This document shows, in pieces, positions 16,679 through 25,812 of a DNA stretch of 38,377 nucleotides. Source of the DNA: Thalassocella blandensis (GTDB taxonomy: Bacteria; Pseudomonadota; Gammaproteobacteria; Pseudomonadales; Cellvibrionaceae). A model generated the notes under the pieces. The model was not told the DNA's origin. It made no database searches and worked only from the letters and a program-made list of their open reading frames with translations. Position 1 is the stretch's first letter, and every line of letters begins with the position of its first letter. The stretch lies in the NCBI GenBank assembly GCA_945882995.1, contig CAMCXE010000010.1:1-38377 (forward strand), read 5' to 3'. Made by a program: the position numbers and the translations under genes.

Positions 16679-17708
16679 CAGGACTGTATTGGATATCTAC
16701 AGATATTAAATGGTGCCAAGTCCGCACTCGAAAAATGCCCTGTAGCGCCTGTAAATACCTGCTTAAATTTGGTGCTTATGAAAATGTGCCCCCAATTATG
16801 CCCCCTTTGGCCAGTCGTTGGCGGGGTTCTGTGCTCACTCAAGTGCGTTAGGCTCGGCACTATATCCTGCTTTTCCCCGTTAACCCAGCTGCTGGCCGCG
16901 CGCGCGCGTGGTGTCTTCTGTGAAACCTCAGATGGGTTCAATTACTAAACTCGGAGCTGAACCAGGTCGGTCAATCTGCTAACGCTCAGTTTAGAGAATG
17001 TCAGGTTTTGTCAGGTTTCTCGTGGTGATGGTTTTCAAGCAGCTATTCCCAAGGGTTTAACGCTTGCACAAGAGGATACTTGGAAATACATGCGTATCAA
17101 GGGCTTTGCTGATTGCATTGGTGTGCTTGCGGCTCGAATTTCCTGTCCCCATACTGAGGCACGGAATTTCGGCTAGCTGGTTTCACAACAATTTCGCAAA
17201 CCAACCTTGGGTTTACTAGGGTCCTCATGGGCTTTGCGTTGACGATTCCGCTTCGGGGCAATATGGTTGCTTGGGTTTGGTGTCGCTCAGCAAGGCTCTG
17301 CTAGCCGACAATCAAGTGACAGAATTTGGGTCTGTTTATTGGCGCGTTTTGGCGCCAGTCTTTACTTGCCCAAACTTGCCGGTACACAATGGGGCGAACA
17401 GCTTTTTGAAAGATAAGTCGCGCTAATTTTGGGAAGTGCCATGTCAACCTGTATCAGGTTTGGGGTATCTCTAGTCAAGCCCATCTTCCGCCCAAACTAA
17501 TCGCCGATTTGGCGCCCTTGAGACCGATGAAACGGTTGCCACTGGCGGACATCCATGGACAGACTCCAGTGAAGCCAATATGCTTTCCGCCATAATCCGT
17601 AGATGAACAACAGTGCCGGCTCTGGCTTAGCAATCCGCTGGCTTTGTACGGCATTGAGAACGCCAAGCTCGCGCCAGACTCCCGGGCGCCCAAGGGAAGG
17701 ATGTGGTA
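16679..17708. other. About 1 kb with no recognisable gene between integrase remnant and island
   Basis: Only short open frames of less than 105 codons occur, and none resembles a known family. A (GC)n-like run, GCCGCGCGCGCGCG, lies near 16894-16908. The first copy of the 20-bp island-flanking repeat is at 16997-17016. A short frame on the plus strand (about 17026-17175, DGFQAAIPKGLTLAQED then WKYMRIKGF) has protein-like composition but no start or known match. A minus-strand frame at 17475-17738 overlaps the helicase start and is also unrecognised. The stretch next to 17709 should contain the promoter of the defence island, but no convincing -35/-10 pair was assigned. Confidence 0.5.
16997..17016 (+). 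repeat. Left copy of the 20-bp direct repeat flanking the island
   Basis: AATGTCAGGTTTTGTCAGGT is identical to 36092-36111 in the same orientation, 19.1 kb away. Internally TGTCAGGT occurs twice with a 10-bp period, that is, on one face of the helix. It may be a recombination scar, an attachment-type site or a protein-binding site. Confidence 0.85.
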
Positions 17709-20700
17709 ATGAACAACGTATTTGGCTTTCGTGACCAACTCATCCGTGAGTACAGCTTGTTTTCACGAAGTTTTTCCCGAATTGCTGCGTCAGACATCAG
17801 CGATGAAATTGAGCGGCAATACGCCGATGGGCGCTATTGGCCGGAACCCCTCGTCCAAATCAACCCAAACTATCAGCGCAAGGGGACGGTGCAGCAGCTG
17901 GTTGCTGAGGGGGTTTTGCACAGCGCCTGTGCTGGCCTGTTTCAAGTTGGTAAGGCAGAAGGGCATCCTCAGCCGCTGCATCTCTACGCGCATCAGATGC
18001 AGGCGCTGGCCAAGGGTCAGGGAAAGCAGAGCTATGTGGTCACAACGGGCACCGGCTCTGGCAAGTCGCTATCCTTTTTTATTCCTGTCATAGATCGGAT
18101 TTTGAAGGCAAAGGACCAGGATAGAACCGCACGAACACGTGCCATCGTTATCTACCCGATGAATGCTCTGGCGAACAGTCAACTCGAAGAGCTCGACAAA
18201 TTCCTTTACGGCTATCCTGCAGGGCAAGAGCCATTCACTGTAGCGCGTTATACAGGGCAGGAGTCAAAGGCCGAGCGTGATGCGATAGCAAGCAATCCGC
18301 CTGACATTCTGCTTACGAACTTCATGATGCTGGAACTGATTCTGACTCGCTTTGACGAGGTGGATCGCCGCGTGGTGGATCATTGCCAAGGTTTGGAATT
18401 CTTAATTCTCGACGAGCTTCACACCTACCGTGGCCGACAAGGTGCGGACGTGGCATTGCTTGTGCGTCGGCTACGCGAGCGCCTGCAGGCCAACGAGCTT
18501 GTGTGTATCGGGACATCGGCCACCATGTCGAGCACAGGGAGCTTGGCAGATCGAAACAAAACCGTAGCGGAAGTTGCCAGCAAACTTTTTGGTGCCGCCA
18601 TCAGTGAGCAGGACATCATAGGCGAAACACTCGAGCGCGTGACCGATCCACTGAAGGATGTCGCAGCTATACAAGCTAGTTTGGCTAGTGCAGTGGCGCG
18701 TACTCAATTCGCATGGGAAGATTTTGAGGCGTTTCGGGTTGACCCGCTTTCGATCTGGGTTGAATTGAATCTCGGAATTGAACTGCCTGACAACGAGCCA
18801 CCCCGCCGTGCCAAGCCGATGACCATCCAGGCTGCCAGTGAAAAACTGGCCAAGGATGCCGGTTGCGAAATTGATGCTGCGCGATTGGCTCTACAGCAGT
18901 TTCTGGTGGCCGCACATGAAATCAGAACACCGCAAGGGCGCCCGCCATTTGCTTTTAAGTTACACCAATTCATCAGTGGTCCTGGCAAGGTACTGGCTAC
19001 GCTCGAGGCTCAAAATGTTCGTCATGTCACTCTGGATGCTCAGCGTTTTGCTCCAGGCCGTCACGATGAAGGCGCTCAGCTCTATCCGGTGCATTTTTGC
19101 CGAGACTGCGGGCAAGAGTATCTGCCGGTTTGGCAGTCAAAGCGGGCACCAACTGCGTATACCCCGCGTGAAATTGATGACATAACGGCAGACGATAACG
19201 AAGACGTTCATTACGGATTTCTATGTCCAGCGACATCAAATCTTCCCTATCGCGGCGACATTGAACATCTACCGGAAACTTGGCTGGACCCAAGCCGCGA
19301 CCAACCCAAGGTCAAACAGAACTACAAAAAAGCTGTGCCTTATAGCGTGAGTGTCGACGCGCAAGGAAACGAGGGGCATGGCGAATCCTTCTGGTACATC
19401 CCGGGAAAATTTCGCTTTTGTCTGAGCTGTGGTCAAGTTCACGAAGCACACGGTAAGGACATTAATCGCTTGGCTAGCCTCTCTGGTGAAGGGCGATCAT
19501 CGGCCACTACCATTCTAACGCTAACCGCACTGCGTCAACTCTTCGAAGACAAGGAGCCGGACAGCGGCCAACCCGACCCACGCAAGCTACTTGGGTTTAC
19601 CGACAACCGGCAGGATGCTGCGCTACAGGCAGGGCACTTCAATGACTTCGTCTTTTTGCTGACCTTGCGAGCAGGGCTGATTGGTGCATTGCAAAACAGC
19701 CATGGAGAGTTGAGTGAAGAGCAGTTGTCCGACGCTGTTTTCAAGGCGCTCGGTTTTGATCGGCTGGACGAAGCCACTTTGGTCGAATACCTGCGCACAC
19801 CCAAACTTATGGGGCTGGCTCGGCAAGAAGCTCAGCGCACACTTCGCTACATCATTGGTTACCGATTGCTGCGCGATCTGCGGCGTGGTTGGCGTTTTAA
19901 CAACCCGAACCTCGATCAATTGGGCTTGCTGAAAATAAATTATCGCAGTCTGGATGAGTTTTGTGCCGATGCTTCTGCCTTCGGGAAAAATAGCACCTTA
20001 GTGAAATTAAATCCCGCGCACCGAGCCAGCCTGTGCGGTCTGGTGTTCGATGCAATGCGACGGGGGCTCTGTCTTGAGACGCGTTATCTCGATCCTGTCG
20101 AGCAGGACAAGGCCAAAACCAGCGCCTACGCGTATCTCAACGAGCGATGGGCCTTTGCCTCTGATGAGCTGTTAGAAACCGCTAAGTACCTGATTCTAAG
20201 TAAGCGGCCGGAATACCGCGGCAAACCAAGAATGGATCTGGTGACCGGCGGGGCTCGTTCGCGCATGCTTCGTGACATTAAAACTTCCCCGCTCTGGAAA
20301 GAATCGGCTTTTGCGGGCCAAGTTATTACTTGGAAAGATGCTGAATGGGTTGATCTGGTCGAAGCACTCCTGCAGGCTGCTGCACTTTATGGCTATGTTC
20401 AGAAGCATTCCATTGATCAACAGTTAGTAGGTTGGCGCCTTAATGCGGCGGCAATGGATTGGCATCTACCACAAGACTCTTCTCAGGGGGGAGATAAGCG
20501 CGCCAATCAATTTTTCCGCGAGCTTTATTTGAGCGTCGCTAAAGTATTGCGCCAACAAAGCCATCCGTTATTCGATTTTGAGGCGCAAGAACATACCGCC
20601 CAAGTGGATGCTGGGCGCCGGCAATTGCTGGAGCAGCGCTTTCGTTACACCGATAAAGATCGTAAAGACTGGGCCGAGAATCCCGCACATGATGCTCCCC

Positions 20701-22988
20701 TTGAGCGACTCCCGGTCATGTTTTGTTCACCCACCATGGAATTGGGTGTGGATATTTCTGCGCTGAATACCGTGTACCTGCGCAATGTTCCGCCCACGCC
20801 AGCCAATTACGCACAGCGCAGTGGTCGCGCTGGCCGCTCTGGGCAGCAGGCATTGGTGATTACCTATTGTGCTTCGTTAAGCCCGCACGACCAGTGGTTT
20901 TTTCATCACGCCAACGACATGGTGCATGGCATCGTCCGCGCGCCTACGCTGGATCTAGCCAATCGAGACCTAGTCGAAAGTCATTTACAGGCTGTCTGGC
21001 TGGCAAATGCCCACATTGCACTGGATGTCAGCATTGCCCCAATGTTGGACCTTGACCAGCTGGGTAAGCCGCTTATCAAATCCTACCACGATGCACTGAA
21101 TGATCCAGCGGTCACACAGCGTGCCCAGGCCAGCGCAGCGCGGGTCATTGCTCAACTCCAGCAGGAGCTGGCAGGCAGCGATTGGTTTTCTGCCGATTAT
21201 GTACAGAAAGTGATTGAGCGTGCGCCTCAGGCATTCTCCGATGCACTTGAGCGTTGGCGTGTCTTGTTTGATGCGACGCGTACGCAGATGAACATGGCCG
21301 ACCAGATCGTCAAGAGCCATACGGCATCGCACAGTGAGCGCCAAAATGCACAGCGTCGTTATGGCGATGCAGCGCGCCAATTTGCCGTTTTACTCAAGAG
21401 CGGCAACACCCAGAACACCGATTTCTACAGTTACCGCTACCTGGCTAGTCAGGGTTTTTTGCCGGGTTACAACTTCCCGCGTCTGCCACTGATGGCTTGG
21501 ATTCCCGCGCGTGGTGGGGCTTCCTCCAACGGCAAGGAGGATGAGGGCAGCATGGTCAGTCGTCCACGCTTCCTTGCCCTGTCCGAATTCGGCCCACGCA
21601 GCCTGATCTATCATCAGGGCCGTATGTACCGTGTGGTTCGGGCCAAACTAAACGTCGGCTCGGCCGACCACATTTCTGGCAACAGCCAGCTCGCTACCAT
21701 CTCTTCACTAGCCTGTAGTCAATGTGGCTACGGCCATTTGGGCGAAGCGGGTGGCGCACAACCCTTGGTCAATCGCTGTGAGAACTGTGATGCTCTGCTC
21801 ACCGAGCACGATTGGGTGCGCGAGCTGTATCGCATAGAAACCGTGGAGACGGTTGCTGTAGAACGAATTTCCATCAATGACGAAGATCGTCAGCGTCAGG
21901 GGTTTGAGTTGCAAACCACTTACCGATTCCTGCCGGGGCCAGACGGTGTTCTACAGCAGCGTAAAGCCGAGGTTCGGCATGGTGACGAGGCACTGGCTGA
22001 GTTGACCTATGCCCCAGCTGCCCGATTGTGGCGTATTAATCGCGGCTGGCGCAGGCGCAAAAACAAAGAGCAACTTGGTTTTTATATCAACCCCATTACC
22101 GGCACCTGGAGCAAACAGGACGAACCGGGCGGTGATCAAACCGATGGCACGGACGAGGGGCTGCTCGACAAGGTGCCCAACCAGCGCATCGTTCCTTTCG
22201 TTGAAGATCACCGCAACCTGCTCATACTTGCGCCGGTTCATGCTTTGTCGATTGAAGCTATGGCGACCTTACAAGCCGCGCTCAAACGCGGCATTGAGAT
22301 GACCTTCCAGATTGAGGAGTCTGAGCTGGTTGCAGAACCTTTGCCCAAAACAGATGAACGCCGCGCGTTGATGTTTTACGAAGCGGCAGAGGGCGGCGCA
22401 GGGGTGCTCACCCGAATCGCCAGCGACCCAGCCAGCTTGGCGCAGGTCGCCAGCCACGCGCTCAAGCTACTTCACCACAATGTGCCGCAGGGGGCGTGGA
22501 AACTTGAAGATTTGCCCGCACTGGAACAAACCAATGCGCTGGGCAACCGGATCTGTGAGGCGGGCTGTTATCAATGCTTACTGTCCTACTTCAATCAGCC
22601 CGATCATGAAAACATCAACCGTCGCAATGTTGATGCGCTGAAGGTTTTGGTTGCGCTGGCCAATGCAGAGGTGAAACCTAAGCAGGTGCCACCGCCAAAA
22701 CATGAGGATGAACCGAGCAATGATCGTCTCCAGCATTGGCTTGATGTGTTGGCGAAATCAGGCTTGCGCCACCCAGATGTCACGCAGGTGCCCGTCAATC
22801 AGGGGGCTACCATAGCCGCAGGCCAATACAAAACAGCCCGTGCTCTAGTTTTTCTTGATAGCGTTGACACCGAGACTACCGCCTTGCTGACAGATAAAGG
22901 CTGGCAAGTGCTGAACTTCTCCGACCCAACGCAATGGCACGCACAGTTCGCTGCCCACCCCGATGTGTTCGGTCCAATAGAGCAATAA
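17709..22988 (+). CDS. Giant DEAD/DEAH-type helicase with DUF1998 region; DrmA-DrmB-like in one chain (1759 aa)
   Basis: The first gene of the island is a superfamily-2 helicase. Walker A TTGTGSGKS is at about residues 111-119, the DEAH-type box is DELH (about 235-238), motif III GTSATMSS lies near 267, and motif VI QRSGRAGR near 1036, within 'MELGVDISALNTVYLRNVPPTPANYAQRSG'. Cysteine pairs 'CRDCG' (about 464) and 'CLSCG' (about 571) interrupt the helicase core. A zinc ribbon follows (CSQCG near 1336, CENC near 1358), then a DUF1998-type end with 'YEAAEGGAGVL' and CEAGCYQC (about 1616-1623). In DISARM, DrmA is the helicase and DrmB the separate DUF1998 protein; their combined size fits this single protein. 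A YprA/MrfA-type helicase is the alternative reading. ATG 17709 has an AAGGGAAGGA site; GTG 17703 is less likely. Confidence 0.82.
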   Translation: MNNVFGFRDQLIREYSLFSRSFSRIAASDISDEIERQYADGRYWPEPLVQINPNYQRKGTVQQLVAEGVLHSACAGLFQVGKAEGHPQPLHLYAHQMQALAKGQGKQSYVVTTGTGSGKSLSFFIPVIDRILKAKDQDRTARTRAIVIYPMNALANSQLEELDKFLYGYPAGQEPFTVARYTGQESKAERDAIASNPPDILLTNFMMLELILTRFDEVDRRVVDHCQGLEFLILDELHTYRGRQGADVALLVRRLRERLQANELVCIGTSATMSSTGSLADRNKTVAEVASKLFGAAISEQDIIGETLERVTDPLKDVAAIQASLASAVARTQFAWEDFEAFRVDPLSIWVELNLGIELPDNEPPRRAKPMTIQAASEKLAKDAGCEIDAARLALQQFLVAAHEIRTPQGRPPFAFKLHQFISGPGKVLATLEAQNVRHVTLDAQRFAPGRHDEGAQLYPVHFCRDCGQEYLPVWQSKRAPTAYTPREIDDITADDNEDVHYGFLCPATSNLPYRGDIEHLPETWLDPSRDQPKVKQNYKKAVPYSVSVDAQGNEGHGESFWYIPGKFRFCLSCGQVHEAHGKDINRLASLSGEGRSSATTILTLTALRQLFEDKEPDSGQPDPRKLLGFTDNRQDAALQAGHFNDFVFLLTLRAGLIGALQNSHGELSEEQLSDAVFKALGFDRLDEATLVEYLRTPKLMGLARQEAQRTLRYIIGYRLLRDLRRGWRFNNPNLDQLGLLKINYRSLDEFCADASAFGKNSTLVKLNPAHRASLCGLVFDAMRRGLCLETRYLDPVEQDKAKTSAYAYLNERWAFASDELLETAKYLILSKRPEYRGKPRMDLVTGGARSRMLRDIKTSPLWKESAFAGQVITWKDAEWVDLVEALLQAAALYGYVQKHSIDQQLVGWRLNAAAMDWHLPQDSSQGGDKRANQFFRELYLSVAKVLRQQSHPLFDFEAQEHTAQVDAGRRQLLEQRFRYTDKDRKDWAENPAHDAPLERLPVMFCSPTMELGVDISALNTVYLRNVPPTPANYAQRSGRAGRSGQQALVITYCASLSPHDQWFFHHANDMVHGIVRAPTLDLANRDLVESHLQAVWLANAHIALDVSIAPMLDLDQLGKPLIKSYHDALNDPAVTQRAQASAARVIAQLQQELAGSDWFSADYVQKVIERAPQAFSDALERWRVLFDATRTQMNMADQIVKSHTASHSERQNAQRRYGDAARQFAVLLKSGNTQNTDFYSYRYLASQGFLPGYNFPRLPLMAWIPARGGASSNGKEDEGSMVSRPRFLALSEFGPRSLIYHQGRMYRVVRAKLNVGSADHISGNSQLATISSLACSQCGYGHLGEAGGAQPLVNRCENCDALLTEHDWVRELYRIETVETVAVERISINDEDRQRQGFELQTTYRFLPGPDGVLQQRKAEVRHGDEALAELTYAPAARLWRINRGWRRRKNKEQLGFYINPITGTWSKQDEPGGDQTDGTDEGLLDKVPNQRIVPFVEDHRNLLILAPVHALSIEAMATLQAALKRGIEMTFQIEESELVAEPLPKTDERRALMFYEAAEGGAGVLTRIASDPASLAQVASHALKLLHHNVPQGAWKLEDLPALEQTNALGNRICEAGCYQCLLSYFNQPDHENINRRNVDALKVLVALANAEVKPKQVPPPKHEDEPSNDRLQHWLDVLAKSGLRHPDVTQVPVNQGATIAAGQYKTARALVFLDSVDTETTALLTDKGWQVLNFSDPTQWHAQFAAHPDVFGPIEQ

Positions 22989-23005
22989 AAAATTGAGAAA
23001 CCGCA

Positions 23006-25810
23006 ATGACCCAGCTTGAACACGATTTTATGCCCGGCAACCTGGTCCGTGCCCGTGGGCGCGAATGGGTCGTGCAAAGCGAATCCCGCCGTGACTGGCT
23101 GCGCTTACGCCCGCTCGGTGGTGCGGACGGCGACACTATCGCCCTGATTCCAGAGCTAGAACTGCAGCCTGTTGAACCGGCCACATTTCCTTGGCCGCAA
23201 CCGGAGCAAGCCGGCAACCACGCGGCAGCACTGCTGCTGCGCGATGCTCTACGTCTGAAGCTGCGGGCGGGCGGCGGCCCATTCCGTTCGTTTGGCAACA
23301 TCGCCGTGGAACCGCGGGGTTACCAGCTGGTGCCCTTGTTGATGGCGCTGCGCCTCACCACAGTGCGACTGCTCATCGCCGATGACGTAGGTATCGGTAA
23401 AACCATCGAAGCCGGGCTGATCGCCCGTGAGCTGATGGATCGCGGCGAAATCGCTCGCCTAGCCGTGCTTTGCCCGCCGCACTTGGTTGAACAATGGCAA
23501 AGCGAGCTGGAAACCCGCTTTAACTTGCAAGCGGTTGCACTCACCTCGGCATCAGCCGCGCGTATCGAGCGCGATATTCCCCACGGTGTCAGTTTGTTTG
23601 ATCACTACCCCGTCGTGGTGGTGAGTCTTGATTACATCAAGAGCGAACGCCACCGCGAGCACTTCCTTGCGATTGCACCAGAGTGCGTGATTGTGGATGA
23701 AGCGCATACCTGTGCTAGCAGTGGTGCAGGCAAACAATTGCGCTTTGAGCTGTTGCAGCGCTTGGTGAAAGACGCGGAGCGTCACCTCATTATGCTCACC
23801 GCAACACCGCACTCGGGCGATGAGGCAGCATTTTACAACCTGTTGTCGTTGCTAGATCCCCGCTTTATAGCCCTGCAAAACAGAACCTCAGCCAATGACC
23901 CTCTGCGCCAAGAGCTTGCGCGCCATTTTGTTCAACGCCGCCGAAAGGACATCGCCGAATGGCAAGCTGAAACCGGCGATGGTCGTGGCTTTCCCCGCCG
24001 CATGAAGACCGAAGTGACCTACCAGCTCAGTGGTGACTGGGGTGTATTCTTTGATTCGGTGCAGGACTATTGCCGCGAACTGGCCGAAACCATCGAACAA
24101 CAAGGCGAAGGCCGTGGCCGTCTAATCTGGTACGCCACACTTGCATTGTTGCGTTGCGTCGCCTCTTCACCTGCCGCAGCGGTCAAGGCGCTCACCACAC
24201 GACTGGAAGGCAGCCTTGAGAAAGACGACCTCCTGGCCGACCAACGCCTACACGATGGCGAAGCTGATGATCTCGACTGCAACGACCTAGAACCGCCAGC
24301 TCAACTGGAAGAAACTAGCTGGCTGCAAGGCTTGATCCAAGAGGCCCAGCGTCTGTCCGGCAAGGCCGGGGACCCTAAACTGGCCGCGCTCATCCGGCAT
24401 GTCGATATTTTGCTGAAAGATGGCTACCACCCCGTAGTGTTCTGCCGCTACATCGCCACCGCCCACTACGTGGCCGAACACCTGCGCAAAGCTTTCCCCA
24501 AGTCCACCATTGAATCCATCACAGGCGAATACGCGCCGGAAGAACGGCGCGAGCGAGTCGAAACCATGGGAGAAGGCGAGCCACGCATTCTCGTGGCCAC
24601 CGACTGTCTATCCGAAGGGATCAACCTGCAACATCTTTTTACCGCAGTGGTTCACTACGATCTGGCCTGGAACCCCACCCGTCACGAACAACGCGAGGGC
24701 CGAGTTGATCGTTTTGGCCAGCAGGCGGCAGAAGTGCGCTGCACCATGCTGTGGGGGCAAGATAACCCCGTCGATGGCTTCGTGCTGCACGTCATTTTGC
24801 GCAAGGGCGAAACCATCCAGAAGGAGCTAGGTGTGCTGGTGCCCATGCCAGAAGACGAAGCCCGTATTAATCAGGCACTGGTGAAAGCCGCCCTGATGAA
24901 GCGCAGTGATTCCCGCCACCCCACACAGAGCAGTTTCGACTTTGGCGAGCCCGAACGCATCCTCGCGCCACTGCAAGCCCAATGGCAAGACGCGTTGGAA
25001 AAAGCCAAAGCCAATCGCACCGTATTTGCCCAGCGTCGTATTCGCCCAGACGAAGTGCTGCCCGAGTGGCAAAAACAGCAAGAAGCGCTCGGCACGGCAG
25101 CCGATGTGCAGCGCTTTATGCACAGTGCCTGCGCGCGTCTGAATGCCCCGCTGGAACCCATACGTAAACAACAGTACCGCTTTTTGCCGCAGCACCTGCC
25201 CGAGGCATTGCGCCAGCGTCTCGACGATGAGGGTATTAGCAAACCACTGCTGCTGAACTTTGATGAACTCCACCGCAGCCACCCGCTGGTTAGTGTGCTG
25301 GCTGAACACCTGTTAGAAACCAGCCTAGCCACCGATGGTCAAGGCTTGCCGAACCAAAATGCCAATGTTGCCGCGCGCTGCGCTGCCACCCTCACCGATG
25401 CGGTCGAAGTGGTCACTACCATCTATCTGCTGCGTCTGCGTCATCAGTTGGGCTATGTGCGCCGTCGCCATCCCTTTCAGATGATGGCCGAAGAAACAGT
25501 GGCCCTAGCGGTGGCTGGTCGCAGTAATCCGCAATGGTTGCAGGGCGAAGGTGTGGCGCAGCTGTTGGAATGCACACCCAGCGGCAACTTGCCGGCGGAA
25601 GCCGTGCAGCGCGAAATTCGCACCGCGCTGGAGTTTATCGCCGCCCATCCGCAGCAACTGCAGACGCTTGCCCAGCAGCGCGCCGAAGCGCTGCTTATCG
25701 ACCATCAGCGGGTGCGTCAAGCGGCAAAAGACGTGGGGCAGTACAGCGTGAGCGCATGCTTGCCGGTGGATGTGATGGGCGTGTATGTCTTGTTGCCGGA
25801 CAGCCTATAA
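23006..25810 (+). CDS. drmD: SNF2-family helicase, DrmD-like (934 aa)
   Basis: Nucleic-acid translocase of the SNF2/RapA type. Motif I is DDVGIGKTIEAGL (near residue 125), motif II is VIVDEAH (about 229-235), motif III is LTATPHSGDEAAFYNLLSLLDP, and the C-terminal lobe has 'ILVATDCLSEGINLQHLFTAVVHYDLAWNPTRHEQREGRVDRFGQ', with motif VI near 562. The N-terminal 'PGNLVRARGREWVV' region and the length of about 930 aa are typical of DrmD, the helicase that marks class 1 DISARM. The gene starts 17 nt after the giant helicase and ends 2 nt before the AlbA_2 gene, so it is in the same transcript. The call as DrmD rests on motif style plus the neighbouring methyltransferase. Confidence 0.82.
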   Translation: MTQLEHDFMPGNLVRARGREWVVQSESRRDWLRLRPLGGADGDTIALIPELELQPVEPATFPWPQPEQAGNHAAALLLRDALRLKLRAGGGPFRSFGNIAVEPRGYQLVPLLMALRLTTVRLLIADDVGIGKTIEAGLIARELMDRGEIARLAVLCPPHLVEQWQSELETRFNLQAVALTSASAARIERDIPHGVSLFDHYPVVVVSLDYIKSERHREHFLAIAPECVIVDEAHTCASSGAGKQLRFELLQRLVKDAERHLIMLTATPHSGDEAAFYNLLSLLDPRFIALQNRTSANDPLRQELARHFVQRRRKDIAEWQAETGDGRGFPRRMKTEVTYQLSGDWGVFFDSVQDYCRELAETIEQQGEGRGRLIWYATLALLRCVASSPAAAVKALTTRLEGSLEKDDLLADQRLHDGEADDLDCNDLEPPAQLEETSWLQGLIQEAQRLSGKAGDPKLAALIRHVDILLKDGYHPVVFCRYIATAHYVAEHLRKAFPKSTIESITGEYAPEERRERVETMGEGEPRILVATDCLSEGINLQHLFTAVVHYDLAWNPTRHEQREGRVDRFGQQAAEVRCTMLWGQDNPVDGFVLHVILRKGETIQKELGVLVPMPEDEARINQALVKAALMKRSDSRHPTQSSFDFGEPERILAPLQAQWQDALEKAKANRTVFAQRRIRPDEVLPEWQKQQEALGTAADVQRFMHSACARLNAPLEPIRKQQYRFLPQHLPEALRQRLDDEGISKPLLLNFDELHRSHPLVSVLAEHLLETSLATDGQGLPNQNANVAARCAATLTDAVEVVTTIYLLRLRHQLGYVRRRHPFQMMAEETVALAVAGRSNPQWLQGEGVAQLLECTPSGNLPAEAVQREIRTALEFIAAHPQQLQTLAQQRAEALLIDHQRVRQAAKDVGQYSVSACLPVDVMGVYVLLPDSL

Positions 25811-25812
25811 CC

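Noticed and set aside
16680-16760. tRNA 3' end as integration site (TTCGAGT and GGCACCA on the minus strand)
   Set aside because: No T-stem or acceptor pairing can be formed, and no other tRNA arms are present.
17475-17738. 87-codon minus-strand ORF upstream of the giant helicase
   Set aside because: It overlaps the helicase start, lacks a ribosome binding site and has no recognisable motif; left as unexplained open frame.
25534-25812. In-frame upstream extension of the AlbA_2 gene (93 codons)
   Set aside because: It lies inside the end of the drmD-like gene in another frame and has arginine/alanine-rich nonsense composition; the AlbA_2 homology begins at ATG 25813.
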